The notes below the pieces were generated by a model. The model was not told where the DNA came from, did no database searches, and was given only the letters and a program-made list of their open reading frames with translations. Source: a virus. Taken from it: a DNA stretch of 29,054 bases. Below are positions 1-6,410 of the stretch, in pieces. Position 1 is the stretch's first letter. Each line of letters starts with the position of its first letter. The stretch lies in the IMG/VR virus record IMGVR_UViG_3300038701_002503, positions 1 through 29,054 of that record. One strand, given 5' to 3'. The position numbers were made by a program, and so were the translations under genes.

Positions 1-102
1 GGAGAGAAAAAGAGGAAGGGAGATGCATGGTTTACAGGGCGACGTCAAAGTAACTTAATCTATTTCTGATAGTAGTACCTGCCTAGCTTGCTATAAGACT
101 GC

Positions 103-117
103 CAGCGGTCGCCGCTG
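103..117. other. Short GC-rich hairpin
   Basis: CAGCGG and CCGCTG form a perfect 6-bp stem with a 3-nt loop (TCG). It is strikingly GC-rich in very AT-rich surroundings. It is not followed by a T tract, so it does not look like an intrinsic terminator. Confidence 0.45.
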
Positions 118-424
118 TGATCATACAGATCTAAATATCTATTATCTAATCTATCTAACAATCTAATTAATAATTAATATCTATTATTCCTTGCAACTAG
201 TAACCAACTAATCTAATTATCTATCTAATGTGGTAGTGGAGTGAAAGGAGGGCGGTCAGTGGAGTAAACAACTTAATTATCAAGACATTATAGGAGTAGC
301 CAAACATCCAGCACTACCGTTGAATGTCAAGTATAGTAAGACCTAACAAAGGCTCAGTGGAGGGCATGTGTATTTTCTTATAGACTTATATATAAACAAA
401 AGTTATTAGGTCTTTTATACTACT

Positions 425-450
425 TACTCCACTATTCACACTATGATTTC
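425..450. repeat. 26-bp direct repeat, copy 1
   Basis: The stretch beginning TACTCCACTATTCACACTAT recurs at 512-537 with one mismatch (position 445, G versus A). The ACTCCACT core also occurs in inverted form (AGTGGAGT) at several places between 230 and 490. Confidence 0.8.
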
Positions 451-511
451 TAGGGTTTATAGTACCTATTGACTCATGGAGTGAACGAAATATGTACTCC
501 TTCGTCCTATG

Positions 512-537
512 TACTCCACTATTCACACTATAATTTC
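512..537. repeat. 26-bp direct repeat, copy 2
   Basis: This is the second copy of the repeat at 425-450, 87 bp downstream and identical at 25 of 26 positions. It lies just upstream of the palindrome and iteron-like block. Confidence 0.8.
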
Positions 538-642
538 CTTATTTAACAAGTGTTTCAAGCATGTAATAAACTAAAGAATTAAAAATGTTAAGGATTAAAA
601 AGACGGATTTATTGACGCCAAGGCTAAAACAAGCGTTAAACG

Positions 643-660
643 TTTACAAACGTTTGTAAA
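643..660. repeat. 18-bp perfect palindrome TTTACAAACGTTTGTAAA
   Basis: The sequence equals its own reverse complement over 18 bp. It contains one of two overlapping AAACGTTT words (638-645 and 648-655), each itself palindromic. This suits a dimeric DNA-binding protein; repressor operator and replication-initiator site are both possible. Confidence 0.75.
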
Positions 661-680
661 TTATGCACTTTTCTAAGTGT

Positions 681-760
681 TTTTAACTGTTTTAACTGCT
701 GCATATTGTTTTAACTGTTTTAACTCGCTTATTTACTTAGTGTTTTTAACTGTTTTAACC
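681..760. repeat. Iteron-like array of TTTTAACTG 9-mers
   Basis: Three head-to-tail pairs of TTTTAACTG or close variants are seen: 681-689 and 690-698, 709-717 and 718-726, 744-752 and 753-760. The last unit of pairs two and three deviates at its end. Pair starts are 28 and 35 bp apart. Regularly spaced direct repeats in AT-rich DNA next to palindromes resemble iterons of replication origins, or multiple sites for a phage regulator. Confidence 0.7.
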
Positions 761-777
761 TTGCTATATTAGCGTTC

Positions 778-791
778 GCAAAATATTTTGC
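778..791. promoter_or_regulatory. Palindrome GCAAAATATTTTGC, possible operator
   Basis: This perfect 14-bp palindrome lies 18 bp upstream of the -33 box of the first promoter. It has the same GCAAAA-nn-TTTTGC form as the elements at 10192-10207 and 17210-17225, which sit directly on the -33 boxes of two other promoters. A common regulator is inferred. Confidence 0.5.
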
Positions 792-808
792 AGTTTTTCA
801 CCTTAAAG

Positions 809-841
809 TTTGGATTGAAGTAAAGAAGGACCTTATATTTG
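809..841 (+). promoter_or_regulatory. Bacteroidetes-type promoter for the left early operon
   Basis: TTTG at 809-812 and TATATTTG at 834-841 match the Bacteroidetes -33 (TTG) and -7 (TAnnTTTG) elements, with 21 nt between them. A leader containing GTAGAAACAAACA leads to the ATG at 873, and similar leaders follow other promoters in the window. Confidence 0.75.
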
Positions 842-872
842 CAACTGTAGAAACAAACATAAAACAATTACA

Positions 873-1253
873 ATGACACTATTAACATCACAATCACAGA
901 GAGATCAATTAGAAAGCTTTATTCAAACAGAATTATTGAAGCGTGGCTTCCAGGCACCAATTGAAGAATTAAGAGAAAAGCACAACAGAAGTCAAATAGG
1001 TATTGAATTTCATACACCTGACTTCCAGACTACTCCGGTACTTTTTAGAAAGCTGCATATAACAAGCGGGAATAGTTCTATTAGAGCCACAGAAAGAACT
1101 ACATCAGACGGAACTGTTATTTATAACTTATGGGTTTCAGTTAATGTTAGATACATGGTTTTTGATGGCGGAAGCAATGGAACAAAGTTATTTGATGTGA
1201 ACGGCGAATTTGCTATTGGTCATGATGGTATTCATAATTTAATAGCGCAATAA
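873..1253 (+). CDS. Hypothetical protein, first gene of early operon
   Basis: This 126-residue soluble protein is not recognised. It has a Gln/Glu-rich N-terminal helix-like segment and then a probable beta-rich part (roughly residues 45-110). No membrane segment or catalytic motif is visible. It is the first gene behind the promoter at 809-841, with a leader of about 25-30 nt rich in A, and is followed after one base by the next gene. As the promoter-proximal gene it may be expressed early in infection, but this is inferred from position only. Confidence 0.7.
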   Translation: MTLLTSQSQRDQLESFIQTELLKRGFQAPIEELREKHNRSQIGIEFHTPDFQTTPVLFRKLHITSGNSSIRATERTTSDGTVIYNLWVSVNVRYMVFDGGSNGTKLFDVNGEFAIGHDGIHNLIAQ

Positions 1254-1254
1254 G

Positions 1255-1455
1255 ATGAAGTATTCAAGAAACCAAATAGAAAGAGCAAAGTTAGCAGTAA
1301 AAGAAGCTTACGATTCGTTGACAAGTAATAGCAATGAAGATCTTGACGCTGTCGGATTGTTTGACAACATTAAGGCTGAGCTTGTTATGCAGCATGACGC
1401 CTTTGATGACGCTTTAGAATTAATGGATCAAAAAGAAATTAACGATGGACAATAA
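1255..1455 (+). CDS. Small hypothetical acidic protein
   Basis: This 66-residue protein is rich in Asp and Glu and probably helical, with no recognised domain. It starts one base after the upstream stop. Its last codons (Asp-Gly-Gln-stop) overlap the next gene by 11 nt through the sequence ATGGACAATAA, an arrangement repeated exactly at the next junction (1782-1792). This tight overlap suggests translational coupling. Confidence 0.65.
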   Translation: MKYSRNQIERAKLAVKEAYDSLTSNSNEDLDAVGLFDNIKAELVMQHDAFDDALELMDQKEINDGQ

Positions 1456-1792
1456 AATAAAACTGAAAGTTGATGATCAGCTCTACCTTGAAAGATCAGG
1501 TATAATTGTTAAAACGCTTAAAATAGAAAGAGTCACAAAAACTCAAGCCATAAGCGGACAAACTAGGTTTAAAAGAATACAATCTAGCGGATCTTATATA
1601 CTAGCAATAGGTTCTGGTTTATGGGATAGATCTTATTACTATCTAAGAACAGATGAGCTTGATAAAAAATACATCAAACAAAGAACCATAAGAAAACTTA
1701 CAAATACTAATTGGAGTCTATATAGTTCAGAAGAGTTGATTCTTATTGATGAATTATTGATGAAAATAAAAAACGATAGAGATGGACAATAA
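1445..1792 (+). CDS. Hypothetical protein
   Basis: This 115-residue basic protein is probably beta-rich at the N-terminus (residues 1-60). It contains an RVTKTQAI..TRFKR segment (about residues 29-44) of a kind I have seen in small phage proteins of unknown function. No enzyme motif is visible. Both ends overlap neighbours by 11 nt through an identical ATGGACAATAA stop/start overlap. Function unknown. Confidence 0.65.
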   Translation: MDNKIKLKVDDQLYLERSGIIVKTLKIERVTKTQAISGQTRFKRIQSSGSYILAIGSGLWDRSYYYLRTDELDKKYIKQRTIRKLTNTNWSLYSSEELILIDELLMKIKNDRDGQ

Positions 1793-2234
1793 TAACAGAA
1801 TGTTTGAAGTAACAAGCAAAGATGAAGTCGTAAATGTTTTAGATTACTTTGGACTCAGATTCTTTTTTGAAGACTGTTTTAAAACATACGCATCAATGAA
1901 AATAGATAAGCCATTTAACCCTGTTTACATGGGGCTGATGGATGGTAATTTTACTATTTGCTCAAACATAATGACAGCAAGTAATAGAGATGGCGTTCAC
2001 TGCAAGTGGAGTGAACGTTTTTGGAATACACAACAATTTTTTGAAGTTGATGCATATTCAGATATTCATGCTATATTAAGTATTGATATAAGCGGTAAAG
2101 GTTACTTAAACTATCAATACAAGTATAAAAACAATCAGAACTATCCTGTAGATATTTATACCATCCCGAATAGTTTATGTTTGAAAGTATCTGAATGGTG
2201 CGAAGAGAATAACATTCACTTAATGATGTATTAA
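1782..2234 (+). CDS. Hypothetical protein
   Basis: This 150-residue protein is rich in aromatic residues (many Phe, Tyr and Trp) and has five cysteines, three of them near the C-terminus and its neighbourhood, but no recognisable metal-binding pattern. No membrane helix is predicted by eye. It starts inside the end of the preceding gene and is followed by the DUF2786-like gene after two bases, so it belongs to the same operon. Function unknown. Confidence 0.65.
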   Translation: MDNNNRMFEVTSKDEVVNVLDYFGLRFFFEDCFKTYASMKIDKPFNPVYMGLMDGNFTICSNIMTASNRDGVHCKWSERFWNTQQFFEVDAYSDIHAILSIDISGKGYLNYQYKYKNNQNYPVDIYTIPNSLCLKVSEWCEENNIHLMMY

Positions 2235-2236
2235 TT

Positions 2237-3058
2237 ATGAGCAGCGAGAAAAATAAAAAGATTTTAGATAAAATTAGAAAATTGCTTGCAAAAGCGAAAG
2301 ACCCAGCAGCTACTGAAAGTGAAATGGAAGCTTTTATGAAAAAAGCAAAGGAGCTGATGATGATTAACGACATCGAGGAATCTAGTATTGAGATTCACGT
2401 TTCAGATATTAATAAATCAGTTACCGTTTCAGAATTGTTTAAGCATTTCAAATTCAAATACGCTGATTTTGAGTGGGAATTAATGGATGTTATTGGTAAA
2501 GCCTACAACTGTAAAGTCTACTCAAAAAAACTATGGGATTCTGAATTGAGAGCTAGAAAAAAAGTTCAATTAACTTTAATAGGTACTGAGCAAAACAGGT
2601 TGGTGGCAATGGAAACATATGAAGTTTTATCTCATAAGTTCTTGAATTTCTTTTACTCTAGATATAAAGAATACAAGGTTAAAACGAAAGCTGATCATAT
2701 TAATAAAATGATAAGCATGGGATTGAAACCCGAAAAAGTAGACCTAAAAAGCTTAGAAAGAATTGGTGTAATGTCTACCAGAAGTGCATGGGCTGGATCA
2801 TATTTATCAGGATGCGTCGCTGGTTTGAGATCGGCTTACAGAGAGCAGCAGTCGGAGACGCTTAAAAAAATAGACTCACAGAAACACGGTTTGATGGTTC
2901 TAAAAATGAACGAACTGATTGAATTAGCTGTGCCAGCTTTAATAGGTAAAACTAGAGAAGTGAATAACGTAGGTAAAAAAGGATTAATAGATAGAGCAGC
3001 TTTCAATGAAGGATACGCTGACGGAAGATCAAGTAATACTAACAAATTAATAGGTTAA
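2237..3058 (+). CDS. DUF2786 family protein
   Basis: This 273-residue protein has an N-terminal segment (about residues 5-50; KILDKIRKLLAKAKDPAATE, then an EAFMKKAKELM helix) that matches the DUF2786 signature common in phage and prophage proteins. The central part (about 60-200) is basic and contains an AWAGSYLSGCVAGL segment. The C-terminus ends in FNEGYADGRSS, the Gly-Arg-rich ending typical of the family. No function is established for DUF2786. The family call is fairly secure; any role in DNA metabolism would be a guess. Confidence 0.75.
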   Translation: MSSEKNKKILDKIRKLLAKAKDPAATESEMEAFMKKAKELMMINDIEESSIEIHVSDINKSVTVSELFKHFKFKYADFEWELMDVIGKAYNCKVYSKKLWDSELRARKKVQLTLIGTEQNRLVAMETYEVLSHKFLNFFYSRYKEYKVKTKADHINKMISMGLKPEKVDLKSLERIGVMSTRSAWAGSYLSGCVAGLRSAYREQQSETLKKIDSQKHGLMVLKMNELIELAVPALIGKTREVNNVGKKGLIDRAAFNEGYADGRSSNTNKLIG

Positions 3059-3061
3059 ATA

Positions 3062-3436
3062 ATGAAACTAATTACAGAACAAGAAGCTGTCGCAATCATT
3101 GAAGAGAAGTGTGCTTCAGCAAGTATTCACTCACTTTTTTTAAAAGGTGTAATAATGGGGTCAGTCAAAGCTGCCATGGATCTAGCTGCTGTGAAAATTG
3201 AGGCAGCTAAAAAAGATCACGAAGCACTTAACCCAGACAGACGCCAACGTTTAACAACTGTTTTAAGAAGTTATTGTAATGGTGATATAAAAGACTCGCT
3301 TAGGTCTCTTATGGTTGAAAACGAACTGACTTTTAAGGAGTGGATTGAGCTTAGACATAGTGGTGACATTGACTACTTATCGCATAGCCAGTTCGAAATA
3401 ATTAGTTCACTTTTTAACAGACGAAACGATGCATAA
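3062..3436 (+). CDS. Hypothetical protein
   Basis: This 124-residue, mostly helical soluble protein is not recognised. Its N-terminal half (residues 1-55) is Ala-rich and could form a long amphipathic helix; the second half is mixed charge. The ATG follows the DUF2786 gene by three bases and the end overlaps the next membrane protein by 8 nt. Function unknown. Confidence 0.65.
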   Translation: MKLITEQEAVAIIEEKCASASIHSLFLKGVIMGSVKAAMDLAAVKIEAAKKDHEALNPDRRQRLTTVLRSYCNGDIKDSLRSLMVENELTFKEWIELRHSGDIDYLSHSQFEIISSLFNRRNDA

Positions 3437-3620
3437 AGATTTGACAGACTGGTTGTATTTAATAGGAGGAATTATTGCGTTCTCTGCTGTTTTTACTTTT
3501 TTAATCTTTACGATTCTAGATAATCAGAAAATGAAAAAAGATTATCTAGACACGATGAATTGGTTAGCTGAACATGAATCTAAAAAAAACCAAGATGGCG
3601 AGAAAAGAAAAAATAGTTAA
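3429..3620 (+). CDS. Small single-pass membrane protein
   Basis: In this 63-residue protein, residues about 9-31 form one strongly hydrophobic segment (WLYLIGGIIAFSAVFTFLIF), followed by a charged tail that is probably cytoplasmic. There is no cleavage site, so it is probably an anchored membrane peptide. Small membrane proteins in phage early operons often act on the host envelope or in superinfection exclusion; that role is inference. Overlaps with both neighbours support a genuine gene. Confidence 0.65.
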   Translation: MHKDLTDWLYLIGGIIAFSAVFTFLIFTILDNQKMKKDYLDTMNWLAEHESKKNQDGEKRKNS

Positions 3621-3882
3621 GGTTCCACCTATACATTCAGTCAGCTTTGATTTAAACGGGTTAACTGAATCAGGTAAAAAGTTAATAAAAGGAACTCACG
3701 CTGTATCACCTCTAGACAAGAATAAAACCTTATGCAGCTTAGATATTCACGACAACGTATATGACGCAGAGCCTGAAATCAAAACAGAGCGAATCAGGGT
3801 TACTTGCGACAGTTGTGCGAAAATTATTCACTATTGTAAGCAAAACAGCACTGATGCCAGAATCATTAGAAAAGACGATTAA
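3595..3882 (+). CDS. Zinc-ribbon-like small protein
   Basis: I start this 95-residue protein at the ATG at 3595 (Met-Ala-Arg-Lys) rather than at the upstream ATG at 3574, because that shortens the overlap with the previous gene to 26 nt. A His (in GTHAVS), a Cys (in KTLCS) and a C-terminal CxxC (RIRVTCDSCAKII) could bind one zinc ion, as in several small phage proteins of unknown function. The N-terminus is Lys-rich. Nucleic-acid binding is plausible but not shown. Confidence 0.6.
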   Translation: MARKEKIVKVPPIHSVSFDLNGLTESGKKLIKGTHAVSPLDKNKTLCSLDIHDNVYDAEPEIKTERIRVTCDSCAKIIHYCKQNSTDARIIRKDD

Positions 3883-3964
3883 AGAAAAGCTTGACAGCTT
3901 GATATCAAAAAACAAAACAATCAAAAAACTGATTGACGTTTTTAAATTATCACCAGATGACTAA
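3854..3964 (+). CDS. Very small basic hypothetical protein
   Basis: A 36-residue frame from the ATG at 3854 overlaps the previous gene by 29 nt and the next by 8 nt. The product is Lys/Leu/Ile-rich and could form a single amphipathic helix. The same frame stays open upstream to 3761, but that would overlap the zinc-ribbon-like gene by 122 nt. It fills the only gap between two likely genes, which is the main argument that it is real. Confidence 0.45.
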   Translation: MPESLEKTIKEKLDSLISKNKTIKKLIDVFKLSPDD

Positions 3965-4241
3965 AAAAAATCTAAACACAATTAAAAACCTAATTAAGGT
4001 TCAAGGTAAGGAACAAAGCATTGATAAGATTCAAGAGGAAGCTATGGAATTGTCTCTTGAGATGCATCAATACAAATGCCCTACCAAGAACAAAAAGAAG
4101 CGTTTGGAACGTGTTTATTTAGAGCTGGCTGATATGAAAATACAAATGAGAAAGGCTGAAATGCTTTTTAGCAAAAAGAAAATCAACCGTTTAGTTAATA
4201 AGAAGCTTGACGAACAAAGAAAAAAGCATGGGATTAAATAA
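3957..4241 (+). CDS. Hypothetical coiled-coil-like protein
   Basis: This 94-residue, highly charged protein is probably almost entirely helical, with a basic C-terminus. The ATG at 3957 is preferred to a non-ATG start at 3933. An IQEEAMELSLEMHQYK helix followed by an ELADMKIQM segment recalls the EExxE-type helices of MazG-like phage proteins (an E..E in a helix followed by ExxD), but it is too divergent for a firm call. It overlaps the next gene by 14 nt. Confidence 0.6.
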   Translation: MTKKNLNTIKNLIKVQGKEQSIDKIQEEAMELSLEMHQYKCPTKNKKKRLERVYLELADMKIQMRKAEMLFSKKKINRLVNKKLDEQRKKHGIK

Positions 4242-4512
4242 AAAGATACTCATTGTTGGTCACCTTAGTATTGGAAAAACAACTTTACCTGAAGCTAAAT
4301 CAGTTCGACTAGAAAACTTAAAAAAAGAGTTGGATAAATCTAGTAATGCAGCAACAAATGAAAATGTGAAAAAAAGTTTGGTGACTGATGCTGTTGAAAT
4401 TATGAGTCTCAGAAGTTACAACAAGACGAAAAATCTAGAATCTTATTACCCAGGTAAAAGTAAAAGAAACCAAAGACGAAGTAAAAAACGTCGTAAAAGT
4501 AAAAGAAAATGA
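4228..4512 (+). CDS. Hypothetical protein with very basic tail
   Basis: The ATG at 4228 gives 94 residues; the frame is open further upstream from a TTG at 4207, but the ATG start is preferred. GHLSIGKTT near the N-terminus superficially resembles a P-loop but lacks the rest of an NTPase fold. The last 20 or so residues are almost only Lys, Arg and Ser, as in several other proteins of this window. The stop overlaps the next start as ATGA. Function unknown; the tail suggests nucleic-acid contact. Confidence 0.55.
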   Translation: MGLNKKILIVGHLSIGKTTLPEAKSVRLENLKKELDKSSNAATNENVKKSLVTDAVEIMSLRSYNKTKNLESYYPGKSKRNQRRSKKRRKSKRK

Positions 4513-4625
4513 TTAAAGAAATAATCGGATTAATTGTTTGCGCTGTTGTTTATATAGTATTAAGGCAATTAGCTATAAATAAAATCATGTCTGACGGGTA
4601 TGAAACAAAAGATAATTTTAAATAA
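4509..4625 (+). CDS. Tiny membrane protein
   Basis: A 38-residue frame begins in an ATGA overlap with the preceding stop. Residues about 4-24 are hydrophobic (IIGLIVCAVVYIVL) and form one likely transmembrane helix, followed by a polar tail. The start/stop overlap and the continuous gene packing support it. Function unknown. Confidence 0.55.
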   Translation: MIKEIIGLIVCAVVYIVLRQLAINKIMSDGYETKDNFK

Positions 4626-4632
4626 GAAAATT

Positions 4633-4833
4633 ATGGATCTAAATACTGCATTAAAAAGAACTAAGGTTGGTGAATCAAAAATTATCGGGAAATCGATTTC
4701 GATTAATATTTCTCAAAACGGTTATCAGTCTTTAAGTATTGATATTGAGTTGACTCAAGCTGAAGTTCTTCAAGAAAAACTTAAAAAAGAAATAGAGAAA
4801 ATAAAAAGGAAAGCTGACGCCTTAGACAAGTAA
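4633..4833 (+). CDS. Small hypothetical protein
   Basis: This is a 66-residue protein from the ATG at 4633 (Met-Asp-Leu-Asn). An in-frame ATG at 4600 would add 11 residues but overlap the upstream tiny membrane gene by 26 nt. The N-terminal part (TALKRTKVGESKIIGKSISI) looks beta-rich and the C-terminal 30 residues form a charged helix (EVLQEKLKKEIEKIKRK). Not recognised. Confidence 0.55.
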   Translation: MDLNTALKRTKVGESKIIGKSISINISQNGYQSLSIDIELTQAEVLQEKLKKEIEKIKRKADALDK

Positions 4834-4854
4834 GCAAAATAAAAATAGATTAAA

Positions 4855-5751
4855 ATGTTAAAATCTGATTTAATTGAAGCCTTTAAGGAAACTCTAAAAG
4901 ATCCTAAGGTGGTTAGTAAAATGGCTGAAAGCTTTGCAAATGAAGTTATTAAGCAAAAAACAGCAGTAAACAATGACGAAGATAGAGCTGTGAAAGCTCA
5001 TGTTATTTTTGCTGACAAAGGCGACACAGATGCTACTTTCATGAACGCGAAAGACGTGCTGCATGAGCTTAGTTTGTTTGGTCATGAAGATCTGAGAGTT
5101 CGCACTTTAGGAAAGTCGCTTTTAAAAGATGCTAAAGACACTAAGCAAGCAAGCGGAGGTCGTGTGTATTTGATAAAGCAAATCATCAAGGACATCACGA
5201 AATACGAACCTACTAAGGCTGCTGTCAAAGACATTGATGTTAAAGATCCTGAGGAAGTTGAGACACAAGGGAAAGACAAAAAACCTAAAAAGAAAAAAGA
5301 CAAAAAATTAACAGCTGAAAAGCTTCCTACTAAAACACCTGAAGAAGCTTTTGACGAACCAAGCGAAGAGATACCTGATATTGAAAAAGTAAACATGAAC
5401 AAGTTGATTGAAGCTGGAAATGAATACGAAGATATTGATGCCATGAAAGAGCACTTGTCGAGCATGAGTATCAGCAAGCTTATCAAGTACATCAACAAAA
5501 ACGAGCTACCAGTAATGGCTAACAAATCTGACAACGAAGATACTGTTGTTGATAGAATCGTTGCTGTTTTTACTCATCACATGTCTAAAAATGACGCCGA
5601 GCAAGCTAGTGAGACGCAAGCAGCAAAGGACAAAAAGAAAAAGAAGGAAAAGTCTAAAAAGAAGAACAAATCGGTTGAAGATGTTGATCTGGGCGAGTTG
5701 TCTAAAAAAGACAAGAAAAAGAAAAAGAAAAAGAAAAATAAGAAAAAGTAA
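4855..5751 (+). CDS. Lys-rich protein with possible SAP-like helical domain
   Basis: This 298-residue protein begins with a helical domain (about 1-120). A Lys-rich linker (about 140-160) and a second small helical segment (about 180-240: KLIKYINKNELPVMAN then DTVVDRIVAVF) follow; the latter resembles SAP-type DNA-binding helices, weakly. The C-terminus is a run of nearly pure lysine interrupted by Asp and Ser. The composition suggests a nucleic-acid-binding or scaffolding protein. It is the last gene of the left operon, just before a new promoter at 5772. Function not established. Confidence 0.65.
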   Translation: MLKSDLIEAFKETLKDPKVVSKMAESFANEVIKQKTAVNNDEDRAVKAHVIFADKGDTDATFMNAKDVLHELSLFGHEDLRVRTLGKSLLKDAKDTKQASGGRVYLIKQIIKDITKYEPTKAAVKDIDVKDPEEVETQGKDKKPKKKKDKKLTAEKLPTKTPEEAFDEPSEEIPDIEKVNMNKLIEAGNEYEDIDAMKEHLSSMSISKLIKYINKNELPVMANKSDNEDTVVDRIVAVFTHHMSKNDAEQASETQAAKDKKKKKEKSKKKNKSVEDVDLGELSKKDKKKKKKKKNKKK

Positions 5752-5771
5752 TTCTTTTTAAAATGTTTTAT

Positions 5772-5779
5772 TATCTTCG
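5772..5779 (+). promoter_or_regulatory. Promoter -7 element upstream of the helicase operon
   Basis: TATCTTCG followed by TGCTGTAG matches the core of the other promoters here (TATCTTCG-TGGTGTAG at 7836 and 23960). No good TTG lies at the expected -33 position; the nearest candidate is TTC at 5752-5754, 17 nt upstream. The element is therefore weaker or depends on an activator. Confidence 0.5.
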
Positions 5780-5831
5780 TGCTGTAGGCGCAAAAATATA
5801 ATGATAAAAGACATTATTATTTCATAAGCAT

Positions 5832-5906
5832 ACCAATCCAGGCACTTCACTAAAATCATTGTATTGTTAGTTTGTTGTCTACAAACCTGGGTTGGTTTTT
5901 GCTTTT
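5832..5906 (+). terminator. Long-loop hairpin with T tract: terminator or structured RNA
   Basis: ACCAATCCAGG (5832-5842) pairs with CCTGGGTTGGT (5886-5896) over 11 bp with one G-U pair and no mismatch. The 3' arm runs into TTTTTGCTTTT. The loop of about 43 nt is unusually long for a simple terminator, so the element may be a structured leader or the 3' end of a short RNA begun at the promoter at 5772. Confidence 0.45.
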
Positions 5907-5919
5907 AAAAATATATATT

Positions 5920-6114
5920 ATGGCGATAGACAAATCAAATGTCGATGAAAACTATAATGAACTGATGAATCTTATGTCAGTTCAACCAATCAATCATTCA
6001 CACTATTTTCAGACAATGCTTAAAGTCAAAGAGCTATTAAAAAGAATAGACCTTGAGGCTTACAATAGAGGTTTCAAACATGCTGTTGAAATCGAATTCA
6101 AAAAACCTATTTAG
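5920..6114 (+). CDS. Small hypothetical protein
   Basis: This 64-residue protein begins at the ATG at 5920; the frame is open upstream from a TTG at 5872, but that would place the start inside the hairpin. It is mixed-charge and mostly helical, with an ELLKRIDLEAYNRGF segment towards the C-terminus. Its TAG is followed at once by the ATG of the next gene. Not recognised. Confidence 0.6.
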   Translation: MAIDKSNVDENYNELMNLMSVQPINHSHYFQTMLKVKELLKRIDLEAYNRGFKHAVEIEFKKPI

Positions 6115-6408
6115 ATGAATCAAGAAGCTGAACTTAAAAAAGAGTTAAGACATATCGAGATCAAAAAACAAAAAGTAAAAGATTCTTTTGAAAACGAAAA
6201 AGACTGGATAAGTTTTTGTCAATTAACAAAACCAATACCTCAAAAAAGAATTCCGAAAATGCCTTCAACTAATCTTGGTTGGTATTTATCTCAATATAAT
6301 TTAATACAGGAAAAAAAATCACAACTTACTCCGACTCAAAGAATACGAGTTAAAAACGTTGTTCATCATTATGCAAGGATAGGTGATATTAGTTTAACAT
6401 TTGAATAA
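6115..6408 (+). CDS. Hypothetical protein
   Basis: This 97-residue basic protein has a charged N-terminal helix (residues 1-30), a Pro/Lys-rich middle, the segment PSTNLGWYLSQ (about 50-60) and a basic C-terminal helix. STNLGW is also encoded in the leader upstream at 5878-5895. It lies directly between the small gene and the VirE-type helicase in a tight rightward operon. Function unknown. Confidence 0.6.
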   Translation: MNQEAELKKELRHIEIKKQKVKDSFENEKDWISFCQLTKPIPQKRIPKMPSTNLGWYLSQYNLIQEKKSQLTPTQRIRVKNVVHHYARIGDISLTFE

Positions 6409-6410
6409 AT

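Larger units (their letters stand above)
1..872. other. Non-coding control region, possible origin
   Basis: No open reading frame of convincing length is visible on either strand. The region holds ATCTAAT-like low-complexity sequence (about 130-230), several AGTGGAGT/ACTCCACT words on both strands (about 230-530), a 26-bp direct repeat, an 18-bp palindrome, three pairs of TTTTAACTG 9-mers, a 14-bp palindrome and a promoter reading into the first gene. A TTATGCACT word at 661 is close to a DnaA box. Clustered repeats, palindromes and AT-rich DNA upstream of an early operon suggest a replication origin or a regulatory hub, but the sequence alone does not decide between these. Confidence 0.6.
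5752..5919 (+). other. Intergenic leader between operons
   Basis: This gap holds the -7 element at 5772-5779 and the long-range hairpin at 5832-5896. No convincing gene is seen, apart from a frame open from about 5854 (TTG at 5872) that runs into the next CDS and would encode the motif STNLGW, also found in the gene at 6115. Confidence 0.5.

Noticed and set aside
103-117. GC-rich hairpin as an intrinsic terminator
   Set aside because: No T tract follows the stem on either strand; it is listed only as a hairpin.
1-872. tRNA or CRISPR array in the left non-coding region
   Set aside because: No cloverleaf with a TTCGA arm and anticodon stem is seen, and the repeats are too short and too irregular for CRISPR.
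4228-4300. P-loop-like GHLSIGKTT in the small gene at 4228
   Set aside because: It lacks a Walker B, sensors and the size of an NTPase; it is probably a coincidence.
5082-5534. Long antisense frame (150 codons) opposite the Lys-rich gene
   Set aside because: It is Ser/Leu/Phe-rich, as expected from the complement of Lys- and Glu-coding DNA, and lies entirely inside a good gene on the other strand with no promoter.
5546-5761. Arg/Lys-rich frame overlapping the end of the Lys-rich gene
   Set aside because: It is a frame shift of the same low-complexity DNA; the main frame is continuous with a folded domain.
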